This document shows, piece after piece, positions 46,822-55,935 of a stretch of DNA of 64,000 nt. This DNA comes from Desulfolutivibrio sulfodismutans DSM 3696. Lineage in GTDB: Bacteria; Desulfobacterota; Desulfovibrionia; Desulfovibrionales; Desulfovibrionaceae. Under the pieces are notes generated by a model. That model made no database searches, had not been told where the DNA came from, and saw nothing but the letters and a program-made list of their open reading frames with translations. The stretch covers positions 1,088,501 through 1,152,500 of the forward strand of contig NZ_CP045504.1 in NCBI RefSeq assembly GCF_013376455.1, read 5' to 3'. Position numbers and translations under genes: made by a program. How positions within the stretch are numbered: the first letter of the stretch is position 1; each line of letters opens with the position of its first letter.

Positions 46822-47835
46822 CTATTTCCCGGGCGGATCCTTGGCGTCCACGACCTTGACCCCGAATTCCTTGACCGCCTCGGGCGGATCGAAAAACACG
46901 ATCATAAACGGCGTTTCCGCGCCCGGGGCCAGGTTGGTGTTGTTGGTCAAAACGCCCACCTGGGAGCTTAGGGCCGACTCCAATTCCTGCTTGGTCATGA
47001 CCTGGAGCTGGAACAGGGACACGGTGTTGCCGCCCAGGATGTCCTGGGAGATGAGGACGTTGCCCTTTTCATCGAACAGGGCGGCCTCCAGCTTGATCAT
47101 TTCCTTTTGCGACTTGAAGTTGTTGACCGCCTTGCCTTCGATGACGAAAAGCTGTCCGGCCTTTTCATTGGTGACGTAATATTGACGGACATTTTGCAGC
47201 ACGATGTCCTTGACCTTGGCGGACTCGTCGGGCTTCTCCGTCGCCTTGTCCCCGGCGGGTTTTTCCCCCGGCTTGGCCTCTTCGGCGGGCTTCGCCTGTT
47301 CGGCGGAGGGCGGCGTCGGCGCTTGCCCATCCTTGGCCCCCGGCCACAGATCGAAGAAAAAGACGGCGGCCAGGGTGACCACCACCAGCCCGAAAAGGCA
47401 CAGGGCCACGATCAGGGAACGGCGCTTGACGTCCTTGGAGGACGCCCCCCTTCCCTTCTTGCCGGTGATGTCGATATCGGAGATGTCGTCCAGGTTGAAA
47501 TCGGTTTGCGTCTTTCCGGTCGCCTCGTCGTCCTCATAGGCCTCGGACTCAAAGAGTTTCCCGGCGTCCTGATCCGAGGTCTGATCGGCAGGAGCCTGCG
47601 TGGGGCGTGGGGCTTCCCGGGGCTCGGGCTCGGCGTATGCGCCGGGCCGCTCCGTGGGGACGCCGCTGTCGTCGGGATAGTCGAAATCCCGCAGATCCGA
47701 CGGCCTTGGCGGAGCCGGGGGATCAATGTGGAAAATATGCTTGCACTTGCCGCAGCGCAGTTTGGCGCCGTCCGGCCCGACCTTGTCATCGGGCAGGCGA
47801 AACTTGGTGGAGCAATCGGGGCATGTTACGATCAT
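46822..47835 (-). CDS. MJ0042 zinc-ribbon/DUF3426 protein
   Basis: The 337-aa protein begins MIVTCPDCSTKFRLPDDKVG with the two CxxC pairs of the MJ0042 zinc ribbon (ending KLRCGKCKHIF). A disordered acidic/Pro-rich section (about 40-140), one membrane helix (about 145-165), and a C-terminal beta domain (VLQNVRQYYVTNEKAGQLFVIEGKAVNNF) of the DUF3426 type follow. The predicted layout is cytosolic zinc ribbon and periplasmic beta domain. Function is unknown. It lies between hpt and radA. Confidence 0.82.
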   Translation of the reverse strand: MIVTCPDCSTKFRLPDDKVGPDGAKLRCGKCKHIFHIDPPAPPRPSDLRDFDYPDDSGVPTERPGAYAEPEPREAPRPTQAPADQTSDQDAGKLFESEAYEDDEATGKTQTDFNLDDISDIDITGKKGRGASSKDVKRRSLIVALCLFGLVVVTLAAVFFFDLWPGAKDGQAPTPPSAEQAKPAEEAKPGEKPAGDKATEKPDESAKVKDIVLQNVRQYYVTNEKAGQLFVIEGKAVNNFKSQKEMIKLEAALFDEKGNVLISQDILGGNTVSLFQLQVMTKQELESALSSQVGVLTNNTNLAPGAETPFMIVFFDPPEAVKEFGVKVVDAKDPPGK

Positions 47836-47905
47836 AGGCCTTCTTCCGCGAAATCCTTCGGTTTTTCGGAACTAACAACGATTTGAAGCAAGTTCCGGGC
47901 CAAGA

Positions 47906-48433
47906 TCACGAAAACTGCATCTCCCACACCCCGCGCAACTGCCTGTACCGCTCGGCATAGTCCATGCCGTAACCGATCAGATAGCCGTCCCGCGAGGTAA
48001 AACCCACGAAATCCACATGGACATCCACTTCCCGTCGCAGGGGCTTGTCGATCAGGGCGCACATGCGCAGGGATTTGGGCTTCCTGGCGGAAAAGGTCGC
48101 CAGCAGTCTGGCCGTGGTCCGCCCCGTATCCACAATGTCCTCCACAACCAGGACATGCCTCCCTTCCAGGGGACACTCCACGTCCACCAGGAACCGGAGG
48201 TCCGCGCCGGGCGCGGTGCCCGCGCCGTAGCTGGCGATGCGCACGAATTCGAGTTGCGGGGAAAACGGAAAATGCCGCGTCAAATCCGTAAAAAAATAGA
48301 CCGCCCCTTTGAGCACGCAGATGGCCACGGGGGGGTCTGCGCCATCGTAATGCCGCGCGACTTCGGCAGCCAGTTCGGCCACGCGTGCGGCCACGACCGC
48401 TTCGCCGATCACTTCCCGCAACATTTCACCCAT
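47906..48433 (-). CDS. hpt: Hypoxanthine phosphoribosyltransferase
   Basis: The 175-aa product salvages hypoxanthine to IMP using PRPP. It has AICVLKGAVYFFTDLTR, the flexible loop region SYGAGT, the PRPP motif VLVVEDIVDTGRT and the C-terminal VDFVGFTSRDGYLIGYGMDYAERYR. The start is at one of three closely spaced ATGs (48445, 48433, 48424); 48433 is used. It overlaps no other gene and follows the GNAT gene with a 59-nt gap. Confidence 0.92.
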   Translation of the reverse strand: MGEMLREVIGEAVVAARVAELAAEVARHYDGADPPVAICVLKGAVYFFTDLTRHFPFSPQLEFVRIASYGAGTAPGADLRFLVDVECPLEGRHVLVVEDIVDTGRTTARLLATFSARKPKSLRMCALIDKPLRREVDVHVDFVGFTSRDGYLIGYGMDYAERYRQLRGVWEMQFS

Positions 48434-48492
48434 AACCTGACCCATACCGTAATTTGGTTGAAAGGCAAATCCCGCCCCCGCACGAAACGGGA

Positions 48493-48969
48493 CTACATCT
48501 CCATAAGCATGGCGATCTCGTCGCATTCCGGAAACTTGGGACAGTTGATGCAGTCCGCCCAGACCTTCTGGGGCAGCTTTTCCTTTTCCACCTCGACAAA
48601 CCCCAGGTGCTCGAAAAAGCCCTTCTGATAGGTCAGGGTGAAGACCCGGTACAGTCCCAGGGTCACGGCCTCGCTGAGGCAGGCCTCCACCAGCTTCCCC
48701 CCCCAGCCTTTTTTACGCAAATGCTCGTCCACAGCCAGGGAGCGGATCTCGGCCAAGTCCTCCCAGGCGATGGTCAGGGCGCAACAGCCATGCACCCCCC
48801 GCCCGGAGCGTTCGGCCAGGACGTAGAAATCACGCAGATGGCTGTACAGCTGGCTGAAGGACCGGGGCAAAAGAAATTCCTTTTTGGCGCAGTCCATGAG
48901 CAGGGCGTGAACCTGCCGCACATCCTGGATCTGGGCCTTGCGCAGATACAATTCGTCCATGTCGGTCAC
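48493..48969 (-). CDS. GNAT acetyltransferase, probable short N-acetylglutamate synthase
   Basis: The 158-aa protein has the GNAT acetyl-CoA fold (LAEIRSLAVDEHLRKKGWGGKLVEACL, with the Q/RxxGxG/A loop as RKKGWGG). It has the ending PQKVWADCINCPKFPECDEIAM, which matches the C-terminus of short ArgA-type N-acetylglutamate synthases. It would then make N-acetylglutamate, the first arginine-pathway intermediate. A GTG at 48969 overlaps the preceding stop; an ATG at 48960 is equally possible. No arg genes flank it. Confidence 0.8.
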   Translation of the reverse strand: MTDMDELYLRKAQIQDVRQVHALLMDCAKKEFLLPRSFSQLYSHLRDFYVLAERSGRGVHGCCALTIAWEDLAEIRSLAVDEHLRKKGWGGKLVEACLSEAVTLGLYRVFTLTYQKGFFEHLGFVEVEKEKLPQKVWADCINCPKFPECDEIAMLMEM

Positions 48970-49448
48970 ACGCCCCCCCCGACCCCGGGCAGGGACAAAA
49001 GCTCCCGCAGTTCGTCGCCGGACATGTAGCCTTCGCTCGTGTGGATCATCTCCCCTTCGCGGTTGAACACCACCATCTTGGGGATGGAGCTCACGGCGAA
49101 CAGCCCGGCCACGTCCGCTCCGCCGACAAAGACCGGATAATTGAAGGGCATCTGTTTGATGAACCGGAAAAAATCACCGGGGTTCTGGTCCACGGAGATG
49201 CCCAGGAGCACCAGGTCGCCCTCGGGGATGTCCCGGCGCAGGGTGATCAGTTCCGGAATCTCCTGCTGGCAGGGACGGCACCAGGAGGCCCAGAAATTGA
49301 TGACCACGAATTTCCCCCGGGACTGGCTGATGCGATCCACCAACTGCCCGGCGGAGATGGTCATATCGTCCCTGGCCAGGGCCGGAGCCGGTCCCAGGCA
49401 GGCCAGGGTCAGAAAAAACGCAACGGCGGCGCAGGTGATGATGCGCAT
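48966..49448 (-). CDS. Periplasmic TlpA-like thioredoxin protein
   Basis: The 160-aa product has a signal peptide (MRIITCAAVAFFLTLACLG, cleavage near ALA) and a thioredoxin domain with the redox motif WCRPC (Cys57, Cys60). TlpA/ResA features are IPELITLRRDIP, GISVDQNPGDFFRFIK and SSIPKMVVFNREG. GGAGGTG directly upstream fixes the ATG at 49448. It may reduce apocytochrome c cysteines, common in cytochrome-rich Desulfovibrio, but the partner is not shown. Confidence 0.9.
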   Translation of the reverse strand: MRIITCAAVAFFLTLACLGPAPALARDDMTISAGQLVDRISQSRGKFVVINFWASWCRPCQQEIPELITLRRDIPEGDLVLLGISVDQNPGDFFRFIKQMPFNYPVFVGGADVAGLFAVSSIPKMVVFNREGEMIHTSEGYMSGDELRELLSLPGVGGGV

Positions 49449-49462
49449 GGAAACACCTCCAG

Positions 49463-49484
49463 AAAAACGGCGCGAAACAGCGCC
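49463..49484 (-). terminator. Possible terminator after metH
   Basis: On the minus strand a 5-bp GGCGC/GCGCC stem (49480-49484 with 49469-49473) with a 6-nt loop is followed by GTTTTT. It lies 15 nt after the metH stop and inside the tlpA leader. The short stem makes it only moderate. Confidence 0.4.
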
Positions 49485-49498
49485 TCGGGACAAAAAGC

Positions 49499-51952
49499 CT
49501 AGCAGTTTTCCAAAGATTGGCAACCGCGCGCCGAATCCACCAGCCGGGCGGCCTCGCGCACCGCGCCGACGGCGTCCAGGGAATAGCCATCCGCGCCGAT
49601 GGAGGCTGCGAAGGCCTCGGTGACGACGGCCCCGCCGACCATGATCCTGGCCCGGCAGCCTTTCTCGTCACGCAGGCGCACGGTGTCGGACATGCGCACC
49701 ATGGTGGTGGTCATGAGCGCCGACAGCCCGATGACGTCGGCGTTGCGGGAAAGGGCCTCGTCCACGATGCGTTCGGCGGGAACGTCCTTTCCCAGGTCCA
49801 CCACATCGAACCCGTTGTTGGCCAGCATCAGGCACACGATGTTCTTGCCGATGTCGTGGATGTCGCCTTCCACCGTGGCCATGACGATCCGCCCGGCGGA
49901 CATGCCGTCGCCGGCGTCGGCCAGAAGGGGCTTCAACCGCTCGAATCCCAGGCGCATGGTCTCGGCCGAAAGCAGAAGCTGGGGCAGGAAATATTCCTTG
50001 CGCTCGTATTTCTCGCCCACCTCCAGAATGCCCGGGATGAGTTCGCCGTTTAGTATCTCCGAGGCCGCGCGACCTGCGGCCAGGGCCGCCTCGATCATGC
50101 CCGGCAGGGCCGCCTTGTCGCCTTTGACCACGGCCTGGCGCAGGGTCGCGGCCGAGCCGTCCGAGGCGGCCGGGGCGCCGGTTCCGGCCCCCCCGGCGGG
50201 ACCGGAGGCCGCACCGCCCGAGGGCTTCCATCCGGCGTAGGAAGCAATGAACCGCCCGGCCTGGGGATCGCGGGCCAGGAGCACCTCGGCGGCAAAGGCC
50301 GTCTCCCGCAGCCGTGCGGAATTGGGGTTGGCGATGACCGCCGCCAGCCCGCTTCCCATGCACATGGCCAAAAAGGTGGAGTTGACCAATTCCCGGGCCG
50401 GCAGGCCGAAGGAGATGTTGGACAGGCCAAGGCAGGTGGGCAGGCCCCAGGCCTCGCGGCAATGCCGGATGGTTTCGAAGCAGGCCAGGGCCGCCTCGGA
50501 TTTGGAGGACACGGTCAGGGCCAGGGCGTCCACCATGATCAGATGCTTGGGGATGCCCATGCCAAGCGCCTTGTCCACCAGCCGCTCCACGATGGCCAGC
50601 CGCTCGGCGGCCGTGACCGGGAGCTTGCGGCCCTCAAGGGGCAAAAGGATAAACGGTGCGCCCATCTGCCTGCACAAAGGCCCCAGGGCCTCCATGCGGC
50701 CGGGTTCGCCGCTTATGGAATTGACCAGGGGCGACCCCGGATAGGTCCACAGCCCGGCGGAAAGGGCCGCGATGTCGTTGGAGTCCAGACACAAAGGGGC
50801 GTTCGTGCGGCCGATGAGGTCGAGAACCAGCCGGGGCAGCACCTCGGCCTCGACCACCATGGGCGCGCCCACGTTGACGTCCAGGATGGCCGCGCCGCAC
50901 TCGGTCTGTTCGGCGGCCAGGCGTCCGGCCTCGGCCAATTCCCCGTTTTGCAGCTCGGCCGTGAGCACGGGCTTGCCCGTGGGATTGATGCGCTCGCCGA
51001 TGACCGCCAGGGGATGCCCGCCGCCCACGGCCACGGTGCACGCCCGGGAGGTGACGGCCATGGACGCCGCATCGGCCTCGGGGCGCTGCCAGGGACGTCC
51101 GGCCACGGCCCGGGCCAGGGCCGCGATGTGGGCCGGAGTTGTGCCGCAGCAGCCGCACAAGACCTTGGCCCCGAGTTCCACGAATTTCGCGGTCTCGGCG
51201 GCGAACTCCTCGGGTCCCATGGGAAACACGGTGCGGCCGTCCTCCAGGCGGGGCAGCCCGGCGTTGGGCTTGACCAGAAAGGGCATGGAGGCCCGGGGCA
51301 GCCACTGGCGCACCACCTCCATCATGCCCGCCGGGCCCAGGCCGCAGTTGACGCCGATGACGTCCACGCCCAGGTTGCGCATGGTGTCGGCAAACACCAG
51401 GGGAGGCGTGCCGGTCAGCGAGGCCGCGCCCTCGAAGGTCATGGACACGGCCACGGGCAGGTCGCAGACCTCGTGGCAGGCCAGGACCATGGCCTTGGCC
51501 TCGGCCAGGTCGAAATGGGTCTCGGCGATGAGCAGGTCCGCCCCGCCCTGGACCAGGCCGCGCACCTGCTCGGCAAAGGCGTCCACCAGATCGCGCAGGG
51601 TCAGCTTGCCCATGGGCTGGACGAATTTGCCCGTGGGGCCGATGCTTCCGGCTACCAGCACCTGGTCCCCGGCAGCCTCCCGGGCGATTTCGGCCATGCG
51701 CCGGTTGAGCGCCGTCACGTCCGTTCCCGGCGGCAGCTTGAAGCGGGAGCCGCCGAAGGTGTTGCTGGTGACGGCATGGGCCCCGGCCCGGATGTAGTCC
51801 TGGTGCGAGGTTTTGACGGCCTCGGGGTTGTCCAGGCCGAAAAGTTCCGGAGACTGGCCCGGAGGGAGCCCGCGTTGTTGCAGGAGGGTCCCCGTGGCCC
51901 CGTCGAAGATGAGGATGTCTCCGGACGCAAGCGCCCGTCTGGCTCTGTTCAT
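49499..51952 (-). CDS. metH: Methionine synthase MetH lacking the reactivation domain
   Basis: This cobalamin-dependent enzyme methylates homocysteine from methyltetrahydrofolate. The 817-aa protein has the homocysteine domain with zinc cysteines (GVNCG and VLCGCCGTTP) and the pterin-binding domain (VIGERINPTGK..., LSNISFGLPAREL). A Gly/Ala-rich linker and the cobalamin cap and binding domain follow, with EGDIHDIGKN carrying the DxHxxG cobalt-ligand motif. It ends there: the ~330-residue AdoMet activation domain of E. coli MetH is absent, so reactivation must come from another protein. ATG 51952 opens the conserved region. Confidence 0.94.
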   Translation of the reverse strand: MNRARRALASGDILIFDGATGTLLQQRGLPPGQSPELFGLDNPEAVKTSHQDYIRAGAHAVTSNTFGGSRFKLPPGTDVTALNRRMAEIAREAAGDQVLVAGSIGPTGKFVQPMGKLTLRDLVDAFAEQVRGLVQGGADLLIAETHFDLAEAKAMVLACHEVCDLPVAVSMTFEGAASLTGTPPLVFADTMRNLGVDVIGVNCGLGPAGMMEVVRQWLPRASMPFLVKPNAGLPRLEDGRTVFPMGPEEFAAETAKFVELGAKVLCGCCGTTPAHIAALARAVAGRPWQRPEADAASMAVTSRACTVAVGGGHPLAVIGERINPTGKPVLTAELQNGELAEAGRLAAEQTECGAAILDVNVGAPMVVEAEVLPRLVLDLIGRTNAPLCLDSNDIAALSAGLWTYPGSPLVNSISGEPGRMEALGPLCRQMGAPFILLPLEGRKLPVTAAERLAIVERLVDKALGMGIPKHLIMVDALALTVSSKSEAALACFETIRHCREAWGLPTCLGLSNISFGLPARELVNSTFLAMCMGSGLAAVIANPNSARLRETAFAAEVLLARDPQAGRFIASYAGWKPSGGAASGPAGGAGTGAPAASDGSAATLRQAVVKGDKAALPGMIEAALAAGRAASEILNGELIPGILEVGEKYERKEYFLPQLLLSAETMRLGFERLKPLLADAGDGMSAGRIVMATVEGDIHDIGKNIVCLMLANNGFDVVDLGKDVPAERIVDEALSRNADVIGLSALMTTTMVRMSDTVRLRDEKGCRARIMVGGAVVTEAFAASIGADGYSLDAVGAVREAARLVDSARGCQSLENC

Positions 51953-52055
51953 GGGATATCCTTGGGCTTGCCGTCCGGGAACGCCCACCGGCCGGGAAAT
52001 TACGCGCATCCGAACGGCGTCGGAGGCGAAACGCGCTTTCGTCTACTGAAAAACA

Positions 52056-52084
52056 TTGAAAAGGACAAACAAAAACTCTATGCT
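52056..52084 (+). promoter_or_regulatory. Probable promoter of rpoH
   Basis: TTGAAA (52056-52061) and TATGCT (52079-52084) are exactly 17 nt apart on the plus strand, in the 237-nt divergent region between metH and rpoH. The match to sigma-70 consensus is 5/6 and 4/6. A leader of about 95 nt precedes the rpoH start. Confidence 0.5.
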
Positions 52085-52189
52085 CGTCAAGTGGCCAAGC
52101 CGCCTCTACCCAATGTCCCTGTCCTCCCGGCGCCCCCACGGACCAACGGTTTGCTCGTATCCCGCGAGCCGCCCTTTTTTTCACCAAAG

Positions 52190-53239
52190 ATGAAGACCAT
52201 ACACGAAGATATTGACGCCGCCGCCCAGACCGAACCGTCCATCCCCGTTGAGAGCGAGGAAGCGGAGGAACTGTTGCTGGAGCCAGGCGACCCCGGCGAA
52301 CCGCTCGAGATTTCAGGCGATCTGGAGGAGGATTCGGCCCATCTGCCCGCGCCCCTGGATTTCAAGCGCACGGGCATGGCCACCCGCGACCCCCTCCAGC
52401 TCTATCTGCGCGAGATCAGCAAATTTCCCATGCTGGCCCAGGACGAAGAATTCGACCTGGCCCGCAAGGTCCGTGACCAGGGCGACCAGGACGCCGCCTT
52501 CCGGCTGGTGTCCTCGCATCTGCGGCTGGTGGTCAAGATCGCCATGGATTTTCAGCGCCGCTGGATGCAAAACGTCCTGGACCTGATCCAGGAAGGCAAT
52601 GTGGGGCTGATGCGCGCGGTCAAGAAATATGACCCGGAAAAGGGCATCAAGTTCTCCTACTACGCCGCCTACTGGATCAAGGCCTACATCCTCAAATACA
52701 TCATGGACAACTGGCGGCTGGTCAAGATCGGGACCACCCAGGCCCAGCGCAAACTGTTTTACAATCTGAACAAGGAACGCCAGCGCCTCCAGACCATGGG
52801 GTTTACGCCCAGCACCTCGAAACTTTCGGAAAGCCTAAACGTCAGCGAGTCGGACATTCTGGAGATGGAGCAGCGCCTAAGCGGCAACGACATGTCCCTG
52901 GACGTTTCCATCGGGGAGGACTCCTCGGCCTCGCGCATCGATTTCCTCCCAGCCCTGACCCCCGGCATCGAAGAAATGCTGGCCGACGACGAGATCTCGC
53001 GCCAACTGGAAAAACACATCGCGACCATCCGGCCCAGGCTGTCCGACAAGGAGCGCGATCTGCTGGAAAACCGCATCCTGTCGGATTCGCCCTTGACGCT
53101 GCGGGAAATCGGGGCCAAATACGGCATCACCCGGGAACGGGTGCGCCAGATCGAGTCCAGGCTGCTCGAGAAACTCAAAGAGCATCTCTCAAATAAAATT
53201 GAGGATTTTTCCGCAGACTGGATCAAAAAGCACGATTAG
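52190..53239 (+). CDS. rpoH: Sigma-32-like RNA polymerase sigma factor
   Basis: The 349-aa sigma factor has region 2 (RDPLQLYLREISKFPMLAQDEE, DLIQEGNVGLMRAVKKYDPEKG, YAAYWIKAYILKYIMDNWRLVK). The RpoH box QRKLFYNLNKERQR follows, and region 4 is LSDKERDLLENRI...LTLREIGAKYGITRERVRQIE. The RpoH box marks it as heat-shock type rather than RpoD. An acidic extension of about 60 residues at the N-terminus makes it longer than the 284-aa E. coli protein. ATG 52190 is used; the long upstream open frame is antisense to metH. Confidence 0.88.
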   Translation: MKTIHEDIDAAAQTEPSIPVESEEAEELLLEPGDPGEPLEISGDLEEDSAHLPAPLDFKRTGMATRDPLQLYLREISKFPMLAQDEEFDLARKVRDQGDQDAAFRLVSSHLRLVVKIAMDFQRRWMQNVLDLIQEGNVGLMRAVKKYDPEKGIKFSYYAAYWIKAYILKYIMDNWRLVKIGTTQAQRKLFYNLNKERQRLQTMGFTPSTSKLSESLNVSESDILEMEQRLSGNDMSLDVSIGEDSSASRIDFLPALTPGIEEMLADDEISRQLEKHIATIRPRLSDKERDLLENRILSDSPLTLREIGAKYGITRERVRQIESRLLEKLKEHLSNKIEDFSADWIKKHD

Positions 53240-53355
53240 CGTTTTTGTGTGCATGGCGCACGTTTTGCCGCGCAAGCGGTCTTTGGGGGCTGGCCGCAAG
53301 CCTCCGGCACCACAAACCCGACACGGCCATGCCGGAAGACCCCCGGACCTTCTCC

Positions 53356-55035
53356 ATGCGATATCGCTTCCATTTCCTGTTCGTTCTGGCGCTTTTGCCA
53401 TGCCTGATAAGCAACTCCTGCTCGCCCAAAACGCCAGGTTTGCCGGGGATGTCGGCCAAGGAGCTATCACAGCGCGCCGCTGCGGACTATTATTTTCTGA
53501 TCTTCCAGGATCTCCTGCGGGCCGGGGACAAGGACCAGGCCGCCACCGTGCTGGCCACCCTGGCGAAGCTGTCGCCCACCCCCCAGATACTTCTGGATCT
53601 CGCCAATCTGCAATGGGGCGCCAACCAGCGCGATGCGGCCATCACGGTCCTTGAGGATGCGACGCGGCGATACCCTGAGGAAAAACAGATCGCCTTCTAT
53701 CTGGCCAGCGCCTACCAGATGCAGCACCGGCGGGAGGAGGCCGTGGCCATCATCAGCGGCTACCTGTCCAGGCATCCGGACGATCTGGCCGCCCACCAGG
53801 AAATGGCCTCCCTGCTCATCGATTCCGGACAGTTCCGGGAGGCCCTGGCCTCTTTGGAGAAAATCGAGGCCATGGAGCCGTCCCCCGCTGTTTTCTATTA
53901 CAAGGCCAAGGCCCATATCGGCCTTGGCGACCGCGCCGCAGCCATGGCCGCCCTGCGCCAGGTGCTGGCCGCCGACCGATCCATGGTGGCCGCCTGGGCC
54001 GAGATGGGGTTTCTCCAGGAACAGGAAAAGGATTACCGGGGGGCGCTTGAGAGCTACGCCGCCATCCTGGAGCTTGGCGAGGAAGGGGCCGAGGTCTGGT
54101 CGCGGCTGGTCAAGCTCAACCTCAAGCTGAAAAATCCCGCCAAGGCCATGGCCCTTATGGACAAGGCCCCCAAGGACAGCACGTTCGTGCTTGAGGTGCT
54201 GTCGGCTTTTATCGCCGAAGGCTATGCCGCCGAGGCCGGAAAGCTGCTCGACCGTCTGGAAAAAAGCGGATCGCCGCCGCCGGACATCCTGTTTTACCGG
54301 GCCGTGGCGGCCTACGAGGGCGAAAAAAAACCGGACAAGGCCATCGGCTATTTGAAGCGTGTGCCCGAGTCCCACCCGCATTATGACAAAAGCCTGAGCT
54401 TTCGCATCCAACTCCTGCTGGAAATGGACCGGGCCGCCGAGGCCCTGGAACTGGCCAGGCGCGCCGTGCCCCAATTCCAAGACAAGAAGGAATTCCGCCT
54501 GCTCCTGTCCACCGCCCTGGAACGGTCGGGAAACCCCGTCGAAGCGACGGCGATGCTGACCGAGGCCAGCGAGAAATGGGCCGACGACACGGAGATCCTC
54601 TACCGCCTGGGGGTCGTCCTGGAGCGGCAAAAGCGCACCGCCGAAAGCATCCGGGTCATGGAGCAGATCATCACCCTGGACGGGGAGCACGCCGACGCCC
54701 TCAACTTCGTGGGCTACACCCTGGCTGATGAAAACCGCGACCTGCCCCGGGCCTTGCAATTGATCGAAAAGGCCGTAGCCATCGAGCCGGACAATCCCTT
54801 TTTCATGGATTCCCTGGCCTGGGTCCACCACCGCATGGGGAATAACGACAAGGCCTGGGAGGCCATCCGGCAGGCCGTGGCCCAACCCGCAGGCGATCCG
54901 GTGATCTGGGAGCATTACGGCGACATCGCCGCATCCCTCGGCAAAAAGGCCGAGGCCGCCGAGGGCTACAAAAAGGCCCTGTCCGGCAATCCCGACAACG
55001 CGGACGCCATCCGCCGCAAAAAGGACGCCCTATGA
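53356..55035 (+). CDS. Exported TPR-repeat protein
   Basis: The 559-aa product has a hydrophobic export signal (about 5-20) and then about 14 TPR-like helical repeats through the C-terminus (for example YRLGVVLERQKRTAESIRVMEQ and DADALNFVGYTLADEN-like pairs). Cysteines at 16 and 22 do not form a clean lipobox, so lipidation is uncertain. ATG 53356 is used; an ATG at 53329 would add 9 residues. The LolB-like gene overlaps its end by 4 nt (ATGA), so the two form an envelope pair. Confidence 0.82.
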   Translation: MRYRFHFLFVLALLPCLISNSCSPKTPGLPGMSAKELSQRAAADYYFLIFQDLLRAGDKDQAATVLATLAKLSPTPQILLDLANLQWGANQRDAAITVLEDATRRYPEEKQIAFYLASAYQMQHRREEAVAIISGYLSRHPDDLAAHQEMASLLIDSGQFREALASLEKIEAMEPSPAVFYYKAKAHIGLGDRAAAMAALRQVLAADRSMVAAWAEMGFLQEQEKDYRGALESYAAILELGEEGAEVWSRLVKLNLKLKNPAKAMALMDKAPKDSTFVLEVLSAFIAEGYAAEAGKLLDRLEKSGSPPPDILFYRAVAAYEGEKKPDKAIGYLKRVPESHPHYDKSLSFRIQLLLEMDRAAEALELARRAVPQFQDKKEFRLLLSTALERSGNPVEATAMLTEASEKWADDTEILYRLGVVLERQKRTAESIRVMEQIITLDGEHADALNFVGYTLADENRDLPRALQLIEKAVAIEPDNPFFMDSLAWVHHRMGNNDKAWEAIRQAVAQPAGDPVIWEHYGDIAASLGKKAEAAEGYKKALSGNPDNADAIRRKKDAL

Positions 55036-55850
55036 CCCGCGCCTCCCAAGCCCTGGTTCTTTGCACCACGCTGCTCCTGCTTGCCGGATGCGCCGCCAAG
55101 ACCGCCGCCCCTCCGGGCGAAGACCTGGCCCGCGCGACCTGGGAGGCCTTTCGCGCCCGGGAGCAGAAAAAACATGCCGACTGGAAGGCCTTTCGCGTGG
55201 ACGCAGGCCTAAGCTTCGCCTCCCAACGCAAAAGCGGCCGCCTGAATCTGGCCTTTTACGGCAACACCGACCTGCCCCTGCGCCTGGATCTGACCCTGCC
55301 CATGGGCGGCCCCTACGCCTTCTGGGTCGAGGACGCCCAGGGCTTTACGGCCTACTATCCCGGCAACCAGACAGCCTTCACCCACCGCAGCACCCGGGAG
55401 GGCCTGTCGCGCATGGGGCTCCCCCTGCCCTTCGCCCTGCGAGAGCTGGCCGCCGTGGCCATCGGCCGCTTCGACGCATTTCTCCCGGAAAAATACGCCT
55501 CAGTGAAAAAACGGCCCGAGGGCTACGAATACGCCTTTCCCTCCAGCGCCCGACTGGCCGCCCTGACCCTTGACTTCGAGGGCAAACCGATTCATCTCAC
55601 CGGGCGGGGAATCGAGCCCTGGAAGGTGGCCTTCGAGGACTACCAGGCCGATGCCGCAGGGACAGCCTCCGATGAGGCCCGCCGTGTGGTCCTGACCACC
55701 CCCGGCGGGGCTCAGGTGACGCTTCGCATCAAAAAGATCGAAGGCCGCCAGACACCCTGGCCGGACACCGCCCTGGCCCTTCCCATGCCGCCCGGCACCG
55801 CCGTGCGTTCCCTGGAGGCGCAGGGCGACATCAAACTCCCGGACCTCTGA
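55032..55850 (+). CDS. LolB-like outer-membrane lipoprotein
   Basis: The 272-aa protein has a lipoprotein signal with lipobox LAGC (Cys20). The mature part resembles the LolB/LolA-type antiparallel beta fold: DAGLSFASQRKSGRLNLAFYGNTD, LDLTLPMGGPYAFWVEDAQGFTAYYPG, FALRELAAVAIGRFDAFLP and YAFPSSARLAALTLDFEGKP. LolB inserts lipoproteins into the outer membrane. The similarity is by pattern and could equally be a DUF4292-type relative. It overlaps the TPR gene stop. Confidence 0.7.
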   Translation: MTRASQALVLCTTLLLLAGCAAKTAAPPGEDLARATWEAFRAREQKKHADWKAFRVDAGLSFASQRKSGRLNLAFYGNTDLPLRLDLTLPMGGPYAFWVEDAQGFTAYYPGNQTAFTHRSTREGLSRMGLPLPFALRELAAVAIGRFDAFLPEKYASVKKRPEGYEYAFPSSARLAALTLDFEGKPIHLTGRGIEPWKVAFEDYQADAAGTASDEARRVVLTTPGGAQVTLRIKKIEGRQTPWPDTALALPMPPGTAVRSLEAQGDIKLPDL

Positions 55851-55935
55851 GGCCCGGACGGGACCAGACCTTCGGGCGAAGCGCCGCACGCGCCCGGTCA
55901 CCCCGCGTAACGCCCGCCACAAGTGGAGATTCGCC

